DNA of 64,000 nt from Coleophoma eucalyptorum (taxonomy: Eukaryota > Ascomycota > Leotiomycetes > Helotiales > Dermateaceae). The notes beneath the pieces are model-generated. The model was not told the origin of the DNA, did no database searches, and was given only the letters and a program-made list of their open reading frames with translations. The stretch's first letter is position 1, and each line of letters opens with the position of its first letter. The stretch spans positions 1,612,001-1,676,000 of the forward strand of contig JALRME010000005.1 of assembly GCA_026120035.1 (NCBI GenBank), written 5' to 3'. Positions 34,136-45,537 of this stretch are shown one piece after another. The translations under genes and the position numbers were made by a program.

Positions 34136-34810
34136 CTAGAGCATAGATACCTCACAAAGGCCTACTAAACAGTACACCATATCTTCTTCTTTTGTTGTCT
34201 GACGTTTTGCCACCCATTCGATCCGCTCAGCTATACTAAAGTTTGAGAATGGATTTCCTCGTAGAGCCTGGATTGGAATTTTGGTAATCTCCTGAATGAG
34301 CTTTTCGAGCGAAGCCTTGCTACCTAGTAGCTAACCTTCCTCCGAGAAAAACTGGACTGACACCGGAGCAATGAGTTCTTGAAGCGTCCATCCTCTGGTA
34401 AACCATTTACTATCCCGGAAAGCCGCTTCCCATATACTTTGGCGTGCCTGAACGTCTACGTTATAGCTAGGCATTGTTATGTCATCGAGGTATACATAAC
34501 ATCTCTTCGCTTTTTGATACCAACGAAACATAGAATTAATAGCCGTCGTTAGCTCTTCCTTATCTGACCTATCAATACAACAAGTATCTACCCAGAAGTA
34601 TCTGAGGCCGTCTTTAGTCGCTTGTTCTCCACAAAATTGAATCTTTTTGTAGCCAGTCTTACTGTTCCCAGTGCCGTTAATTAGGTCTTGATAGGTGACC
34701 TCTTGACCCTCTGTCCACGTATGTGAGAGTATGGCGTAGGGATAAGTGTCAGGCGTGGCTGCCTGGATGAGGCTGAATTCGCCAGGACTTTTCATCTCCA
34801 GAAGACGCAT
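34136..34810 (-). pseudogene. HET-domain (vegetative incompatibility) pseudogene
   Basis: The N-terminal region reads as a HET domain: MRLLEMKSPGEFSL (start 34810, or 34813 with one more Met), PYAILSHTWTEGQEVTYQD, GYKKIQFCGEQATKDGLRYFWVDTCCIDR, AINSMFRWYQKAKRCYVYLDD, WFTRGWTLQELIAP. Such proteins trigger cell death on contact between incompatible strains. The frame is cut by a TAG at 34331-34333, just after VSVQFFSEEG. Family-like sequence continues in the same frame (KASLEKLIQEITKIPI, FSIAERIEWVAKRQTT, DMVYCLVGL) to a stop at 34136. Beyond that the expected GIF...YGEG part is lost. One nonsense change plus a lost C-terminus indicate a pseudogene; Q to TAG by C-to-T is the simplest cause of the stop. 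Confidence 0.8.
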
Positions 34811-35294
34811 CATTGCGTACGAATAGGATCTCGCGCGCCTCAAGCTAGCTAGCTAGATATTATCAGATTTCGCCAGTCTCATCCCGTGAGTGAAGTGAGG
34901 TTGAAATAAGAGTGTTCTAAGGAAGTCGGCGCTTCGCAAGATGCGAGGGCATCGGTAATATGTGACCAAGTGCAGCTTACGCAAGGCCTTCGCCTATCCT
35001 GCCAATGATTGAAATCCTCGAGTTTCTACATGGGCAGTAGAACGGAACAGCATATTCATGGGTAATAAGGGATCTTTAGTCAGGCGGTTGCAAATATGAT
35101 GAGATTGACACTGAGTTTTTAGTTGAGGAAGGAGTGTGTCAAAAGTCAGTTCTACCCGTCATCAAATAAAGGACACTTTTATTGGTCTTAGTTGACTTAG
35201 TCATGTTAAGTTAGAAAGGGCAATACCTAAAGGCGTAGCGGTTTGAGAAAAAAGCACCCAAAATTTTGAGCAGAGTGAATAGCGGAGTACGGTA
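34811..35294. other. intergenic, no gene seen
   Basis: Spacer between HET relic and oxidase. No recognisable content. Confidence 0.4.
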
Positions 35295-37072
35295 TCATTG
35301 GGGTCTGTCATCCACTACACCGAGCTTGAATCCACCTGTACAACCTTTCTGAAACAAGCCCTCCGGATCATACTGTTTACTGACCTCCCGCAAGAAATGC
35401 AAGGTTTCCTCACCATAGCCCTCAAAAGGCTTTTGCCAGTCTCCGCAATAGTTCAAGAATCGAAACCCATTGCCGGTTTTATGAGCTGCCGCAAAGGTAT
35501 CGATCTGCTCGATAGCACGGCGTGTCGCCTGCTGGGCGAAATCGTCGTCGCGACTCTCGGCCCAATTATTAGCGAAAGAGACGATGACCAAAGGTTCATC
35601 TGTGGCGTCACGTAGAAAATGTGGACTTGAATGGCCCTTGCGAACCCATTCCGGTGCAAGTGGCTGCATGATGAGCGTCCAGGACATGCCCTTAACATTG
35701 ACACGGCGTATTGAGGCAATAGCATCATGGTAGGCTTTGTGGGCGGCAGCGAGAGTGGCAGGGTCGTTCTTGATCGTCGTGGTGCCGAAGGCCTGGCGCT
35801 GGCCGGGAGGGTTGAGCGAGTTCATTTCATCGGTCGCACTACTTAGGGTGCGGACCTTGCATGTGCTCCACAGGCGCCAGATGGATTTGAAGGGCGAGTT
35901 GCTCCACCAAATGGGCCATTTCTTCTCATTCTCGGGAGAAGTAGTATAGACGAGATTCACCGAGACGGCCTGAATACCGAGAGGTTGAAGATAGGTGAAG
36001 GCGGCGAGGGGGGCTGCGGCATGGCAGTCATAGGTAGTGCTGGGATTTCTTGGATCAGCGGAACTGACGACTTCGTGGAAGGCGGCGAGAACCTTGGTGG
36101 TTTGGCTGGCAGTCATATAGAGAAATCCGCTCCATATTTTGGTGGAGGGAAAGGCTCGGGCCGTGCAGCGGGTGACGATGCCGAAGTTGTTGGAGCCACC
36201 ATTGAGGGCCTGCCACAGTTCGCGATTTTGGGATGCCGAGGCGGTGGTGACGGTGCCCGAGGCGAGTACGACTTCATAGCTGATAATATTGGATCCGACA
36301 AGGCCGAAACGGGGAGTGAAGAAGGAAAGGCCGGCTATTCGTGATGTCAATTATCTATCTATTGCTTTGTCTGTCTCTTTGTCTGTCTGTAGAGGCTGAG
36401 AAATGGGACAACTGCCCCAATCAAAGCTGACTTACCTCCCAACGTCAAGCCGCCTACCCCTACATTCGAGTTTCGGCCTCCAACTACAGCGAGTCCCTTC
36501 TCGTCCAGTACTCGAGAAACACGCCCCCATTTAGCACCAGCCCCGATGACCACGTACGACTTGTCCTCAGATGGCGTCACCTCACAAAAGAGGCTGAGAT
36601 CAATCATGACACCACCCTTGATGCTCGCTGCATTGGCAATTGGAGAGTGGCCACCTGCGCGGACGGCGAACAGTGCTCCAGAATTTTCATCTTTTAGTTT
36701 CTTTCCATCACCTGTGACTTTTCTTTGCTCATCATATTCGCACTTGAGGATAGTAATGGCGGTGCAAAGCTGCTGAACATCGTGGGGTCGGACAACACAT
36801 CCGGGGATTACTTCGCACTCCTGCTGGGCCCAGTAGGAGTGCATCGATTTCTCAAAGGCGGCAGTATCGTTCGGGAGAATGACGCTATCAGGCAGTGCTG
36901 ATGCGAGACTTTTGCTGAGCCGGATCGCTGGCTCCGATAAGCTGCTCGTAAGGTCGAGCGGGTTGCGCTTCTTCGCAGCTTGCAGCCGACCCATGACGAA
37001 GATAGAGGCGATGGCAATCAAAAATGTCGCGATACCAAGTGCGGGAGGCAGCTGATTAACTGCCATATTCAT
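35295..37072 (-). CDS. FAD-linked oxidase, berberine-bridge-enzyme-like
   Basis: FAD-dependent oxidoreductase of the PCMH/FAD_binding_4 plus BBE family, 558 aa in two exons (37072-36436 and 36334-35295). The N-terminus has a membrane-anchor or signal-anchor helix (ALGIATFLIAIASIFVMG). The FAD domain shows PGCVVRPHDVQQLCTAI, FAVRAGGHSPIANAASI with the Gly-His of the flavin loop, GGVMIDLS, GAGAKWGRVSRVL and VVGGRNSNVGVGGLTLG. After the intron come GLSFFTPRFGLVGSNI, SYEVVLASGTV and ELWQALNGGSNNFGIVT. The BBE-type C-terminus is YGEETLHFLREVSKQYDPEGLF. The second flavin-bond cysteine of classic BBE is not evident. Many such enzymes work in secondary metabolism; the substrate is unknown. No defects. 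Confidence 0.9.
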
Positions 37073-38244
37073 TCAGAGTACGGTACTATGTAAGACAGTC
37101 TGATAGTGCCAGAATAGAACCCGGCACCGGAAGAATTACACGGTGGTAATAGGATGCACTTATAAGCATTTACAAGTGGCTGGTCTTCGCCAGCTGAAAG
37201 CTCGGTGGTTTTATATACTCTCCTGCCGCCCCTGAATCAGATTACTGTACTGATTTGTGCCGCATTTTATATAGACACCTACAAGGTTCTTACTTTGCCG
37301 CTCGTTTGTAAATGGCGTGTGTTTAGGGTGTGACATTCTTAGCGAAGACATGGGATCTAAGCCTTACAGTTAACTCTGGAGATTTGTGATAAAGATAGCA
37401 TATTTTATTGATTAATGAAGGCAATAATTCAATCTTGTGTACAGCTAACTTAGGGTTTAAAATGATCACTCTATTTAAATTGAATCACAGTTCATTACAA
37501 ACTGTTTTTAAGTGGTAGTTTAACTAGTGTTTCTGAATACTGGCCATTATATCCTTATGCGACCTTTTACAATAATGTCTGTTACAAAGTAGCGGAAAGA
37601 GTAGTGATTCATATACAAAAGGGTTGACTCAAAAAAGTACTACCAAGGCTTCGGCGTAAATCAAGATAGATCTAGAGTTTTGGACTAAACGGTCCATCCA
37701 CAGCGATGGTGATGGCATTAAAAGTCTCCATTCATGCTTGGCGGTTGCCAATCTTGATAAACAGTCATTTCCAAGCCAAGCTTTGGGAATCAAGCTCAAT
37801 AGCATTGCTCACAGTTTTGAGACTCTAACCAAGATAGAAAACGCGCATGCCCCAGGAGATCATTAGAAATGATTTATGATATGGCCGAATGTCACGGGAA
37901 AATTGAAGGTGCGGTTAGAAAGGGTATCTGCTTCTAGACGGTGCTGCATGGTTCTGAAGTGATTATTCATTTTAGATAATTCGCCGTTATCTACTTCTAC
38001 ATAACATCTCATTCTCATCACTTTCGGCTCTCCGACTCCAGCTCGCTCGGGTTGTTAGTTGTTGGACTAACCATGTCCACAAGTCCGATATTGGCTTCAA
38101 ACTTTATCGCATCTCCAAGGCTGCCGTGCTTCCTTGCCTTCTTCCATTTCGAATATACTTTGGAGGAATAAACCAACGTTGCAATATGGGGGATTCTGAT
38201 ACGGATTAGCTACCAAGTATTCGTCGGGTTCTTTCGCCTTTCAC
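37073..38244. other. AT-rich intergenic, no gene seen
   Basis: Promoter side of the oxidase plus about 1 kb of gene-less sequence. Nothing recognised. Confidence 0.4.
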
Positions 38245-38801
38245 CTACACGATTAAAATGTCTAAAAAGGAAATAGCGGCGTATCGAACAGGCTCCGCAG
38301 CAAAATCTGTCTGTTGTTTGCTAGCCACAGCACTGATGAAGCAAAGTATCGCCAAAGCTGATACAGCCAACCAACCAAATGTTAGTGAGCAGTACTGGAT
38401 CATCATCCAAAAAGGCAGGAGAGTCTTGTTTCGGAGATGATAACGCTGGTACAACGAGAGGATAATAGTCATGACCGTTAAACATGCTGTGATTCCGGCA
38501 AGACTGTGCCTTTTTATTAGTTATGGATGGGATCTCAGGGAAATTTCCTGGAAACAAACATCATCCAGAAAGGCCCTCCAGCCCTAGAATCGCAAAGGAC
38601 TATTGTCTCTGGCGATGTAGTCCCTGGGTACTGTTGAACAGTGTGACACTCCTCCCCCGGCCGGATGAGTGCACAGGTAATTATTGCAAATAGCAAAGCG
38701 TACGAAGATTGGACAGCCCAGAGAATCGTCAGAGTCTGGCTGTTCCATAAAGCCCGGGTGAGCGCCACGTCAAGTTCTGTCAGCGGTCTGGATGGTGACA
38801 T
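38245..38801 (-). CDS. small membrane protein with about four helices, unknown
   Basis: Two exons joined by an intron between about 38550 and 38500 give roughly 165 aa starting MSPSRPLTELDVALTRA at 38801. Hydrophobic segments: TILWAVQSSYALLFAIITCAL, GGPFWMILAGITACLTVMTII (created by splicing), LPFWMMIQYCSLTFGWL and AVSALAILCFISAV. Between the first two lies a loop with one Cys pair (GEECHTV, VLCDSRAGG). Alternating Trp and small residues suit a membrane protein. I do not recognise the family; the gene model rests on the clean splice join and the hydrophobic pattern. Confidence 0.5.
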
Positions 38802-39335
38802 GGCGATTGCTGCTGTGTTTTGCAAATACAAAGGTTCTGTTGCTACGAGAGGCTTCTTCAGCCAAGTCAATATGAAAGCTTGACTTTCTGGGCAGACTCT
38901 TGGGACGGGATTTAACTGAATTTTGGGTTTTGTTACAGCCGTCGTGAACTGCGACCGCTCCTTCCTTATTGAGTGCAAGCACATATATACGTCAATACAC
39001 CGCACACACCGGGCGCAGTTGCAGGTTAAGAGGCGCAGCCCGCCATATGTGGAGGAGGTTTTAACCGTAAAGACTACCACCAATCAAAGAATCATGTCAA
39101 AATACGACTGCTCTTCTTTTTAACTGTGCCGTTCGTGATTCGGGTAGAGGCTTTTTCGGGTAAGAAGTATACAGCGTTATGCTAATCGCGCCTCGCTTCT
39201 ATGATACTTTCTATTCTCCCGATAAACTTCCACGCCCCTCACAGTGAATGGCCCACTACGCTGAGTCTCCCACGTTGGATGCCACCAGGATGCTTACAAA
39301 CATTATGAGCAGTTGAGAAGTGGAAAGGTAAATTC
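38802..39335. other. intergenic, no gene seen
   Basis: Possible 5' region of the small membrane protein. Nothing else recognised. Confidence 0.35.
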
Positions 39336-39608
39336 TCATTGATCTACCTTAGCATAATATTTGTATACACGTGACTGTGATGTCAGGTAATTTCCTTTCT
39401 TCCTTGATGGATGGCCATCAAGGCCTTCCCACTCAAACATCATTCCAAATGACTGTTCCACGCCTTGAATCAATGCAACATACATGAACAAGCTGATCAT
39501 GGCTCCCAAGCCAAGAATATATTTTAACGGTACTGCTTCTACATTCAACCATGTCGGCGGATTACACTTTTAATCTCCCTCACGCTGGCGAAAAGCTTCA
39601 AAGTGCAT
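39336..39608 (-). pseudogene. fragment of an unrecognised membrane protein, broken by a stop
   Basis: From ATG at 39608 the frame reads MHFEAFRQREGD, then TAA, then continues KCNPPTWLNVEAVPLKYILG, a transmembrane helix (GLGAMISLFMYVALI) and a charged tail (KKGNYLTSQSRVYKYYAKVDQ) to 39336. The stop would be Q to TAA by one C-to-T change. The coding look of the second part (Pro-Pro-Thr-Trp, amphipathic tail) suggests a decayed gene; the family is unknown. Confidence 0.3.
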
Positions 39609-40250
39609 TTTTAACTCTTACTTATACTTGCGAATCTATACCTTATGCAATGTAAAAGAAAATGGCCAATCATTGGATTCAGACTTTAGATGACCTTTGG
39701 TTATGTCTGTGGTCTCATGATATGCACCTCAGCCTCATATGCAGACCAGTAGGGAAGTCACATCTCGAGGCAGTGCAACAGTGCCTTTCTTTTGGGTATC
39801 AGTCCACGTTATGCCCATTTTCGGTGTATTTTTGCCATGGGAACTTCTACTACACTACCACCGAACATAAGGACCCAGGTTGATATGGCTCATGATGGCA
39901 TAAAGTAAAGGTGTTTCGCTATCCAAAGTTCAATAATCAGTTTTACCAATCACCAGGAGAATTTTCAATTTTTCTCACTAAGTCCAATTGTATATGGGTT
40001 GAATTCTTAAACTCCATTGCATATTCAAGAGGTTGGGTGATCTAGACCCGTAAATCAAATGCTTCAATACCAGACAGAGATATACTCAGATATCAGTAAT
40101 ATATTATCAACCATATCATAATAAGCATGCAAGAATGAGCCCGTAAGCTAACGTGATAATAACAATAATGACAATAAATTTGTATTTTCATGCTTCTAAG
40201 TGGAGATTGATGGGAATTTATCGTTGCATTTAGCGATAGCTTGGAAGCTC
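39609..40250. other. intergenic, no gene seen
   Basis: AT-rich; only spurious short frames. Confidence 0.35.
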
Positions 40251-41401
40251 TCATTCGTCTGCGAATTTCTGCAAGAACTCAGGCCATCTATGGCCTTGTA
40301 CTGGTATTCTCGCCAATATCTCGTCGATAAGGGACATCTCCTCTGTATCCAACAAAACCTGCTTCGTATTTTCTTCAACTCTCTCCACGGAGGTAGCTCC
40401 AGGGAGTGGAATAATTCGAGGCATTCCAGGCCTTGAATTTAACGAGCTGACCCATCCTATAGCAATTTGGGCCATCTATCATTGTTTCAGCTATCTTGTG
40501 ATTGCAATATTTTAACATTGATACTTACGGTACAGTTTTTACGTTCTGCAATTTTTCTCACTTCGTCCAAAATCTTGATATTCTCGTGGAAGACATCCGG
40601 TTGAAACCTAGGCATCATTCTACGCATGTCGTTCTCCGGGAAGTCTTCGAATTTCTTAAACTGGCCGGACAAAAAGCCAGTAGAGAGTGGAGCGTATCCG
40701 AGAAGGGTAATTCCTAGCTCAGCGCATGTTGATGCAATTCCATTTGTGAGTCTAAGATTCGAAGTTAGCATGTGAGGGTCAACCCGGCATTGTTGGGGAC
40801 AGACGGATCAGTTGTGAAGAGTGAAAGCTCAACTTCAACTACGGAAATGGGATGCACTGCATGGGCGCGTCGAATAGTGCTCGCGCTACATTCGCTGAGA
40901 CCAATGCCACCAATCTTTCCAGCTTTGACATATTCACTTATAGCCCCGATTGTTGTCTCGATATCAACCTTGGGGTCCGCCCGAGCTGGCTCCCAGATAT
41001 CAAGAAAAACTTTGTCTTCTAGGACCTCGAGGCAGGTATCGATGCTCTTGCGAATGTTTTCAGGGCTGTTGTCGGGACCCAATGGATGAAAGCTGAAGGC
41101 GCCCTTCATGCTTAAGACGACTTTGTCTTTGTCTTCGGGGTACTTGGTGAAATAGTGATTCAGGAGCTGCAATGAGTTTGCGTTGGGTGGGCCATAGAAC
41201 TCTCCCCCATTCCAAAAGTTGGATCCATTGTCAAGCGCAGCTTTCATGGTTTGCAGCGCTTGGTCGTAGGGGGTTGGCTGCGGGCTGCTAGTAAAGCCTA
41301 TGATTCTTAGCATGATCTGCGCCAACAGTGGTATCGGATAACTAACGCATCAGCCCAAAGGCTACCGGCCCGACTTCTTTGTTGTTGACTTCAAAAGGCA
41401 T
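40251..41401 (-). CDS. aldo-keto reductase (pyridoxal reductase/YakC-like)
   Basis: NADPH-dependent AKR of about 330 aa in four exons. Exon 1 is short (MPFEVNNKEVGPVAFGLMR, start 41401). Exon 2 carries FTSSPQPTPYDQAL, the active-site stretch NFWNGGEFYG with the catalytic Tyr, KVVLSMKGAF with the Lys, FLDIWEPARADP, and VKAGKIGGIGLSECSA. A 53-nt intron (GTCTGT...TTAG) joins VVEVELSLFTTDP to LTNGIASTCAELG, which matches the family spacing. Next come GYAPLSTGFLSGQF and, after the last intron, MAQIAIGWVSS and the cofactor-binding IPLPGATSVERVEEN. The family reduces pyridoxal and other aldehydes. No defects. It stands alone, with no obvious operon-like partner. Confidence 0.9.
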
Positions 41402-42006
41402 GTTGATCGGAGGGATTGAAAATATCTATATACCAAGCTTGGGAAAGCCAAATATATGATTCTATTGAATTGATTGAGCAAGATTTGTGTGCGAGCATGA
41501 GTGGAAATATATCATTCTTTTATACCAATGTCTTCGGGACCGGCTTCGAAATTAGTTGAGGGAAGGAGGCGATTTCGGAGTTGGGAAATACAGGAAAGAG
41601 AGCCCGATTGGCAGTTACTATTCCATAACTGACAAGCATGATTCCCAGTTACCTCCATTCCATCAACAGTAGAAACTGCACTGTCTAGTTTTAGCGATTC
41701 AACAAGTCAAGTCACTGCAGAGAAATGCACTGTCTGCTTTGAGCCTAGAGCGGGTTTATGAGCGGAGACGGAGTTACCCGCCATAACTCCACAGCACGTG
41801 GAAGGACATGACGAGGGCAACGAGGTCTCCTTTTCGCACTGCACTGTCTACTTTGAGTCTAGTCCGGTTTTTATTAAGCAGTTCGGAGTTTACTAATCGC
41901 GGCTCCGCGAAATCCGTGGGGGAGAACGATGCATATACTCGAAATGCACTGCCCAAAAAAAGAGACAATTGCTTCATCATAGAGCTTGATCGATACCCAG
42001 CTTCCA
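41402..42006. other. intergenic between divergent genes, with degenerate repeats
   Basis: Upstream of both the AKR (-) and the regulator-like gene (+). It holds the repeat listed separately and no gene. Confidence 0.45.
41677..41893. repeat. degenerate direct repeat, about three copies
   Basis: Copies start near 41677, 41726 and 41839 with TGCACTGTCTRSTTTKAG. Copies 2 and 3 continue alike for about 50 bases (GAGCGGAGACGGAGTTAC versus AAGCAGTTCGGAGTTTAC). They sit between two divergent promoters, so they may be regulatory or just a decayed repeat. Confidence 0.55.
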
Positions 42007-43646
42007 ATGGAATCAAGGATGAAGATTCCAAAGCGCCAAAGGAATGCGAGATCGAGACCAGATGCCCCCGCTGAGATCCAGTTCGTAAATGTCGTGCCGA
42101 ATGGACCAAATGAGAAGAGATCGGAAACCCGCTCCATCATTCGGGCCAATGCTGCCTACTTCCATTGGCGTCATAATCGACCCCCTCAAGATAAAGCAAA
42201 GCTCGATAGTTCGCGGAACACAGCTCGAAAGCATGCTGAATATCTGCAACGGAACCGTAGTCTAGGTGACGCTGCGTCGGCTACGAAGCGAAGCGTGGCA
42301 CTGGCACGTTCGGAGTGTGGTTTTGATGGCGATTATGATGAGCAACTAGAGACTGGCCCACCTCGATTGACTCCTGAAATCCCTGAAGATTTCGTCAGCC
42401 GATGCATCACGTACAGTACGCAATATTGCTCCTGTTATCCTCGCTCTACTAACTGCATCAAGATGCTCAAGTCATCCTCCCAGCCATGTTCCCCGATGCC
42501 GCTGATGGCTCGAGCATTAGAAACAATATGCTATGTCTCTCACTACGACATGCTGCCTTACTGCAACAGTTCATCATGGGTGCACTGATTTTCTCGCAAG
42601 GAGCCCTTGGGCCTTTCCCTAACAACCGTGTCATACAATGCCTATTTCAATGCCGCGCCGAGATGGTGCGACTTATAAATATTGCCATAAGAGAACCTGC
42701 CGAAGCCTGTAAAGACGTCAATATCTTCGCCGTTGCAGCCCTCGCAAACAAAGGTCCTTTGAAGAAGGTAGACATGCCTTCCAAGTTACCCAAACAAGGC
42801 CCCTTGAGAAGTTTGCAGTTTTTGAATGCATGCGCATTAACGGATACCGTCTCCGTTCATGTAAATGGACTGTCGAAATTGATTGAGATTAAAGGTGGCT
42901 TGGAAAACATTGAGATGCCAGGATTAGCCGTACTTATATCCTTGTAAGTTGCCCCAATGCAAGCTGATACAAAACTAAACTGAGGTAGGTTTGGACTTCG
43001 TTCCGCAACAAGTAATCTTACTGTACCACAGTACCCGATCATAACGATGTCAAATTCGCCAACAAAGTTAACATTTCAGTATGGCGGAGTTGGGTTCGAT
43101 ACTGACCGCGATCTTTATCAAGTCTTATTAATGCTGAAGAGCTACACCAAGATGATTGATGATTACTGTGATGGCCGGAAGGTTGTTCCGGCTTCAGTAT
43201 TGATTGATCACAGAAATATTACGCAGCATGCTTTACTCTCACTTTCGGAGAGGGAAGGTAATGCAGAATGCTACCGGCTTACTGCTCTGATTTATAGCCT
43301 TTTGGTGATATTCCCGCTTCCTTATATTGCCTCGCCCTTTCAGCGTCTTGTAAGGCAGTTAAAAAAAGAACTAACTCACTGGGAGGATGGCGATGAGATG
43401 CTCGTTTGGGTTCTTACAATAGGTGCGATTGGAGCAATAGGATTGAAGGAGAGGGAATGGTTTGTGAAAACCTTTCGCGAGGCTACGATGTGTATGGGCC
43501 TTATATCATGGGACAGAGTAAAAGAGGTCCTGCAGAGAGGGCTTTGGTATGAAGCAACGAATGATAGTGATGGAAATGATCTCTGGACAGAAAGTCAAGC
43601 TATTTTGAATGAGAGTCCCCACTTCTCTTGCGATATTCAAACTTAG
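42007..43646 (+). CDS. fungal regulator-like protein without a DNA-binding domain
   Basis: 515 aa in three exons (42007-42415, 42463-42943 and 42989-43646). The N-terminus is basic (MKIPKRQRNARSRPDAP), followed by AEIQFVNVVPNGPNEKRSETRSIIRANAA, the hallmark of a large fungal group with a regulator-like helical domain (Fungal_trans_2 type). The rest is helical: ILPAMFPDAADGSS, LSLRHAALLQQFIMGAL, VNGLSKLIEIKGGLENI, LKSYTKMIDDYCDG, LTHWEDGDEMLVWVLTIGAIG. No Zn2Cys6 cluster or C2H2 finger is present, so direct DNA binding is not supported. It may have lost the cluster or work through a partner. The start ATG at 42007 is the first available in frame. Confidence 0.8.
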
Positions 43647-44125
43647 ATTAATAAACCAACCTTCCATTGTTTTTATGTATCACAAGTGCATGACGTCCGA
43701 CGAGGCTATCTGTAACAACAAAAATCTGGTTATCTCAGATAAATAACTCCCTCGTATGCTTTCAGGTTCCAGTTACAGGACCACCCGTGTAGAAATTTGT
43801 ATAAATATACTGGTTGCAATGCAAAATGACGCAATATACACGTTAGCTTTCTTAATAAATGAGCGTATAATATACCATTGAATACGATGTTTTCTTTAAG
43901 GGTCTCAATATTGTAATAATTTATGTTGATGTACTTAGTCTTTGACATAGATCAAAGTTCTTAAGTGGTATGCTTACGTTTTTTTGTTTGGGCTTTATAG
44001 CTACTTACTTTAGGTAATTTCTACATACTCTAGAGCCTTGGATTTCAAGCTATTTAGATTTGAAGCTTAGTATGACTGCTATCTCCTCTATAGGGCTCTA
44101 TAAGCTATATTGGAAATTGATTACT
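43647..44125. other. AT-rich intergenic, convergent 3' ends
   Basis: Very AT-rich between the convergent genes; nothing recognised. Confidence 0.4.
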
Positions 44126-45537
44126 TCAAGTATTCTTTGATGAAGCATTATACAACTCTGCTTGTAACTTTATAAAAAGCTTATCGGTTCGTTTATCGCT
44201 AGACGGTAAGACCTGAGAACCATAAAAAGCACAAGTACCAGTGACACGATCCATAAACTGGATATAGTAGTTAGTAATAATGACGACAAGAGCTTTAATA
44301 AGTTGGGTAGAGATTTGAAAAGGAAAGACTTACCCAGAGAGTGTTAGCCATTCCATCCCACCAAATCGTACCTTTCGCAGCAACGCCTGGAACTCCATCA
44401 GGCGCAACCAATCCAGCTAAACAATGATTCCACTTGACCGCCATCGAGCCCCCAGGAACCCCACCTGCTATAACATCAGCGTATCCCGCTCTGCTTAATC
44501 TTTCCTGCAGCATTTCATTGTATGGAAGCTGTGGTCTGAACATCTCATCGATCGAAGATTCCTTTAGCAATTTACCATCATTCTGCACAATACTCTCTAC
44601 GACCTTGTGGTAATCCCCGGCGGTGGCATATAGTCCCCCACCGCCAGAATCATGCTCAGGATCGATAACAGGATACACATCTTGGGTTTCCATAGTAAGG
44701 GTACCGTCCTCATGTCTTCGCATTCGAGGGCATAATCGATTCTTAATATCCTCTCTTTGAAGTGGGTGGAAGGTGCTGGAGGTTATGCCAAGGGGAGCAA
44801 AGATATTCTTTTCGAAATACTCTCCAAGGCTAATGCCACCATTGAGGCGTTCCACAACTTGGCCGGCCCAGTCAATTCCTACAGAATATTGCCATTTTCC
44901 GGGGGTTCCAGGTTCAAATGTTAGAGGGAACAAGTAACCCTCTGTTACATTGCCATTCTGAGGTATTTCCGGATGACGTTGCGCCCATTCTTCAATCAAT
45001 GGATTACTGAAAGGGTATCCCATTCCTGAGGTATGGGTGAGTAGGTGACGTAGGGTGATTGGGGTGGTGGCTTTGGATGAAATGAACTCGTTAGTCTTAG
45101 GATCAATTCCAGTGAGAATATCTGGAGAGGTCCATTCAGGAAGAATCTTTGACACAGGCTCGTCCAGTGTAATTTGGCCGCGTTCAACACATTGCATAAC
45201 AGCTACACTTGTAATCATCTGTAGGCAGGGATGAGTACATATTCGGATGCTCCAACGGAAACTTGGGCATATGGAAAGAACATGCCTTCGTGCATGAGAA
45301 AATGCGGAATACAGTATCTAGCTGGATATCGGGAGCGCCATCTTCAAAAGACAGCTTTCCAATGGCCTTCTCGTATCGCAAATTTCCATCTGTATGACGT
45401 GATTAGAATCAGTCGCTTGTTTGAAGGTACAATACGTGTGAAGATCAACCTCTTGAGCTTGCTACGACAACGGCATTGCCAACGACTTTTTCATTGATTG
45501 CCTTCGTGAGAGCTTCTTCGAATTGTGATAATGCCAT
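44126..45537 (-). CDS. serine beta-lactamase-like hydrolase/transesterase (class C fold)
   Basis: Protein of the beta-lactamase/transpeptidase-like family (PF00144), 402 aa in four exons (45537-45450, 45389-45286, 45218-44334 and 44257-44126). N-terminus MALSQFEEALTKAINEKVVG; then DGNLRYEKAIGKLSFEDGAP. The active-site SxxK is SCTK at the end of exon 2, followed by MITSVAVMQCVERGQITLDE. Next are TLRHLLTHTSGMGYPFS, the second motif Tyr in WQYSVGIDWAGQV, FEKNIFAPLGITSSTFHP, and GGGGLYATAGDYHKVVES. The family includes carboxylesterases and acyltransferases such as LovD, so a true antibiotic role is unlikely. The second intron appears to have a GC donor (AAG|GCATGT). No signal peptide is seen. Confidence 0.88.

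Noticed and set aside
35737..36344. Open frames opposite the FAD oxidase (70 and 119 codons)
   Set aside because: Gly/Glu-rich mirror images of a well-supported FAD-binding gene.
40760..40800. A 32-nt intron in the aldo-keto reductase
   Set aside because: Too short for fungal splicing; a 53-nt intron with GTCTGT donor and a GCTAAC branch site gives better family spacing.
45219..45395. GT-AG intron alternative in the beta-lactamase-like gene (donor one base after GCA, acceptor inside the next exon)
   Set aside because: Keeps the frame but deletes about seven residues of the helix after the SxxK motif, unlike family members; the GC-AG reading is preferred though not proven.
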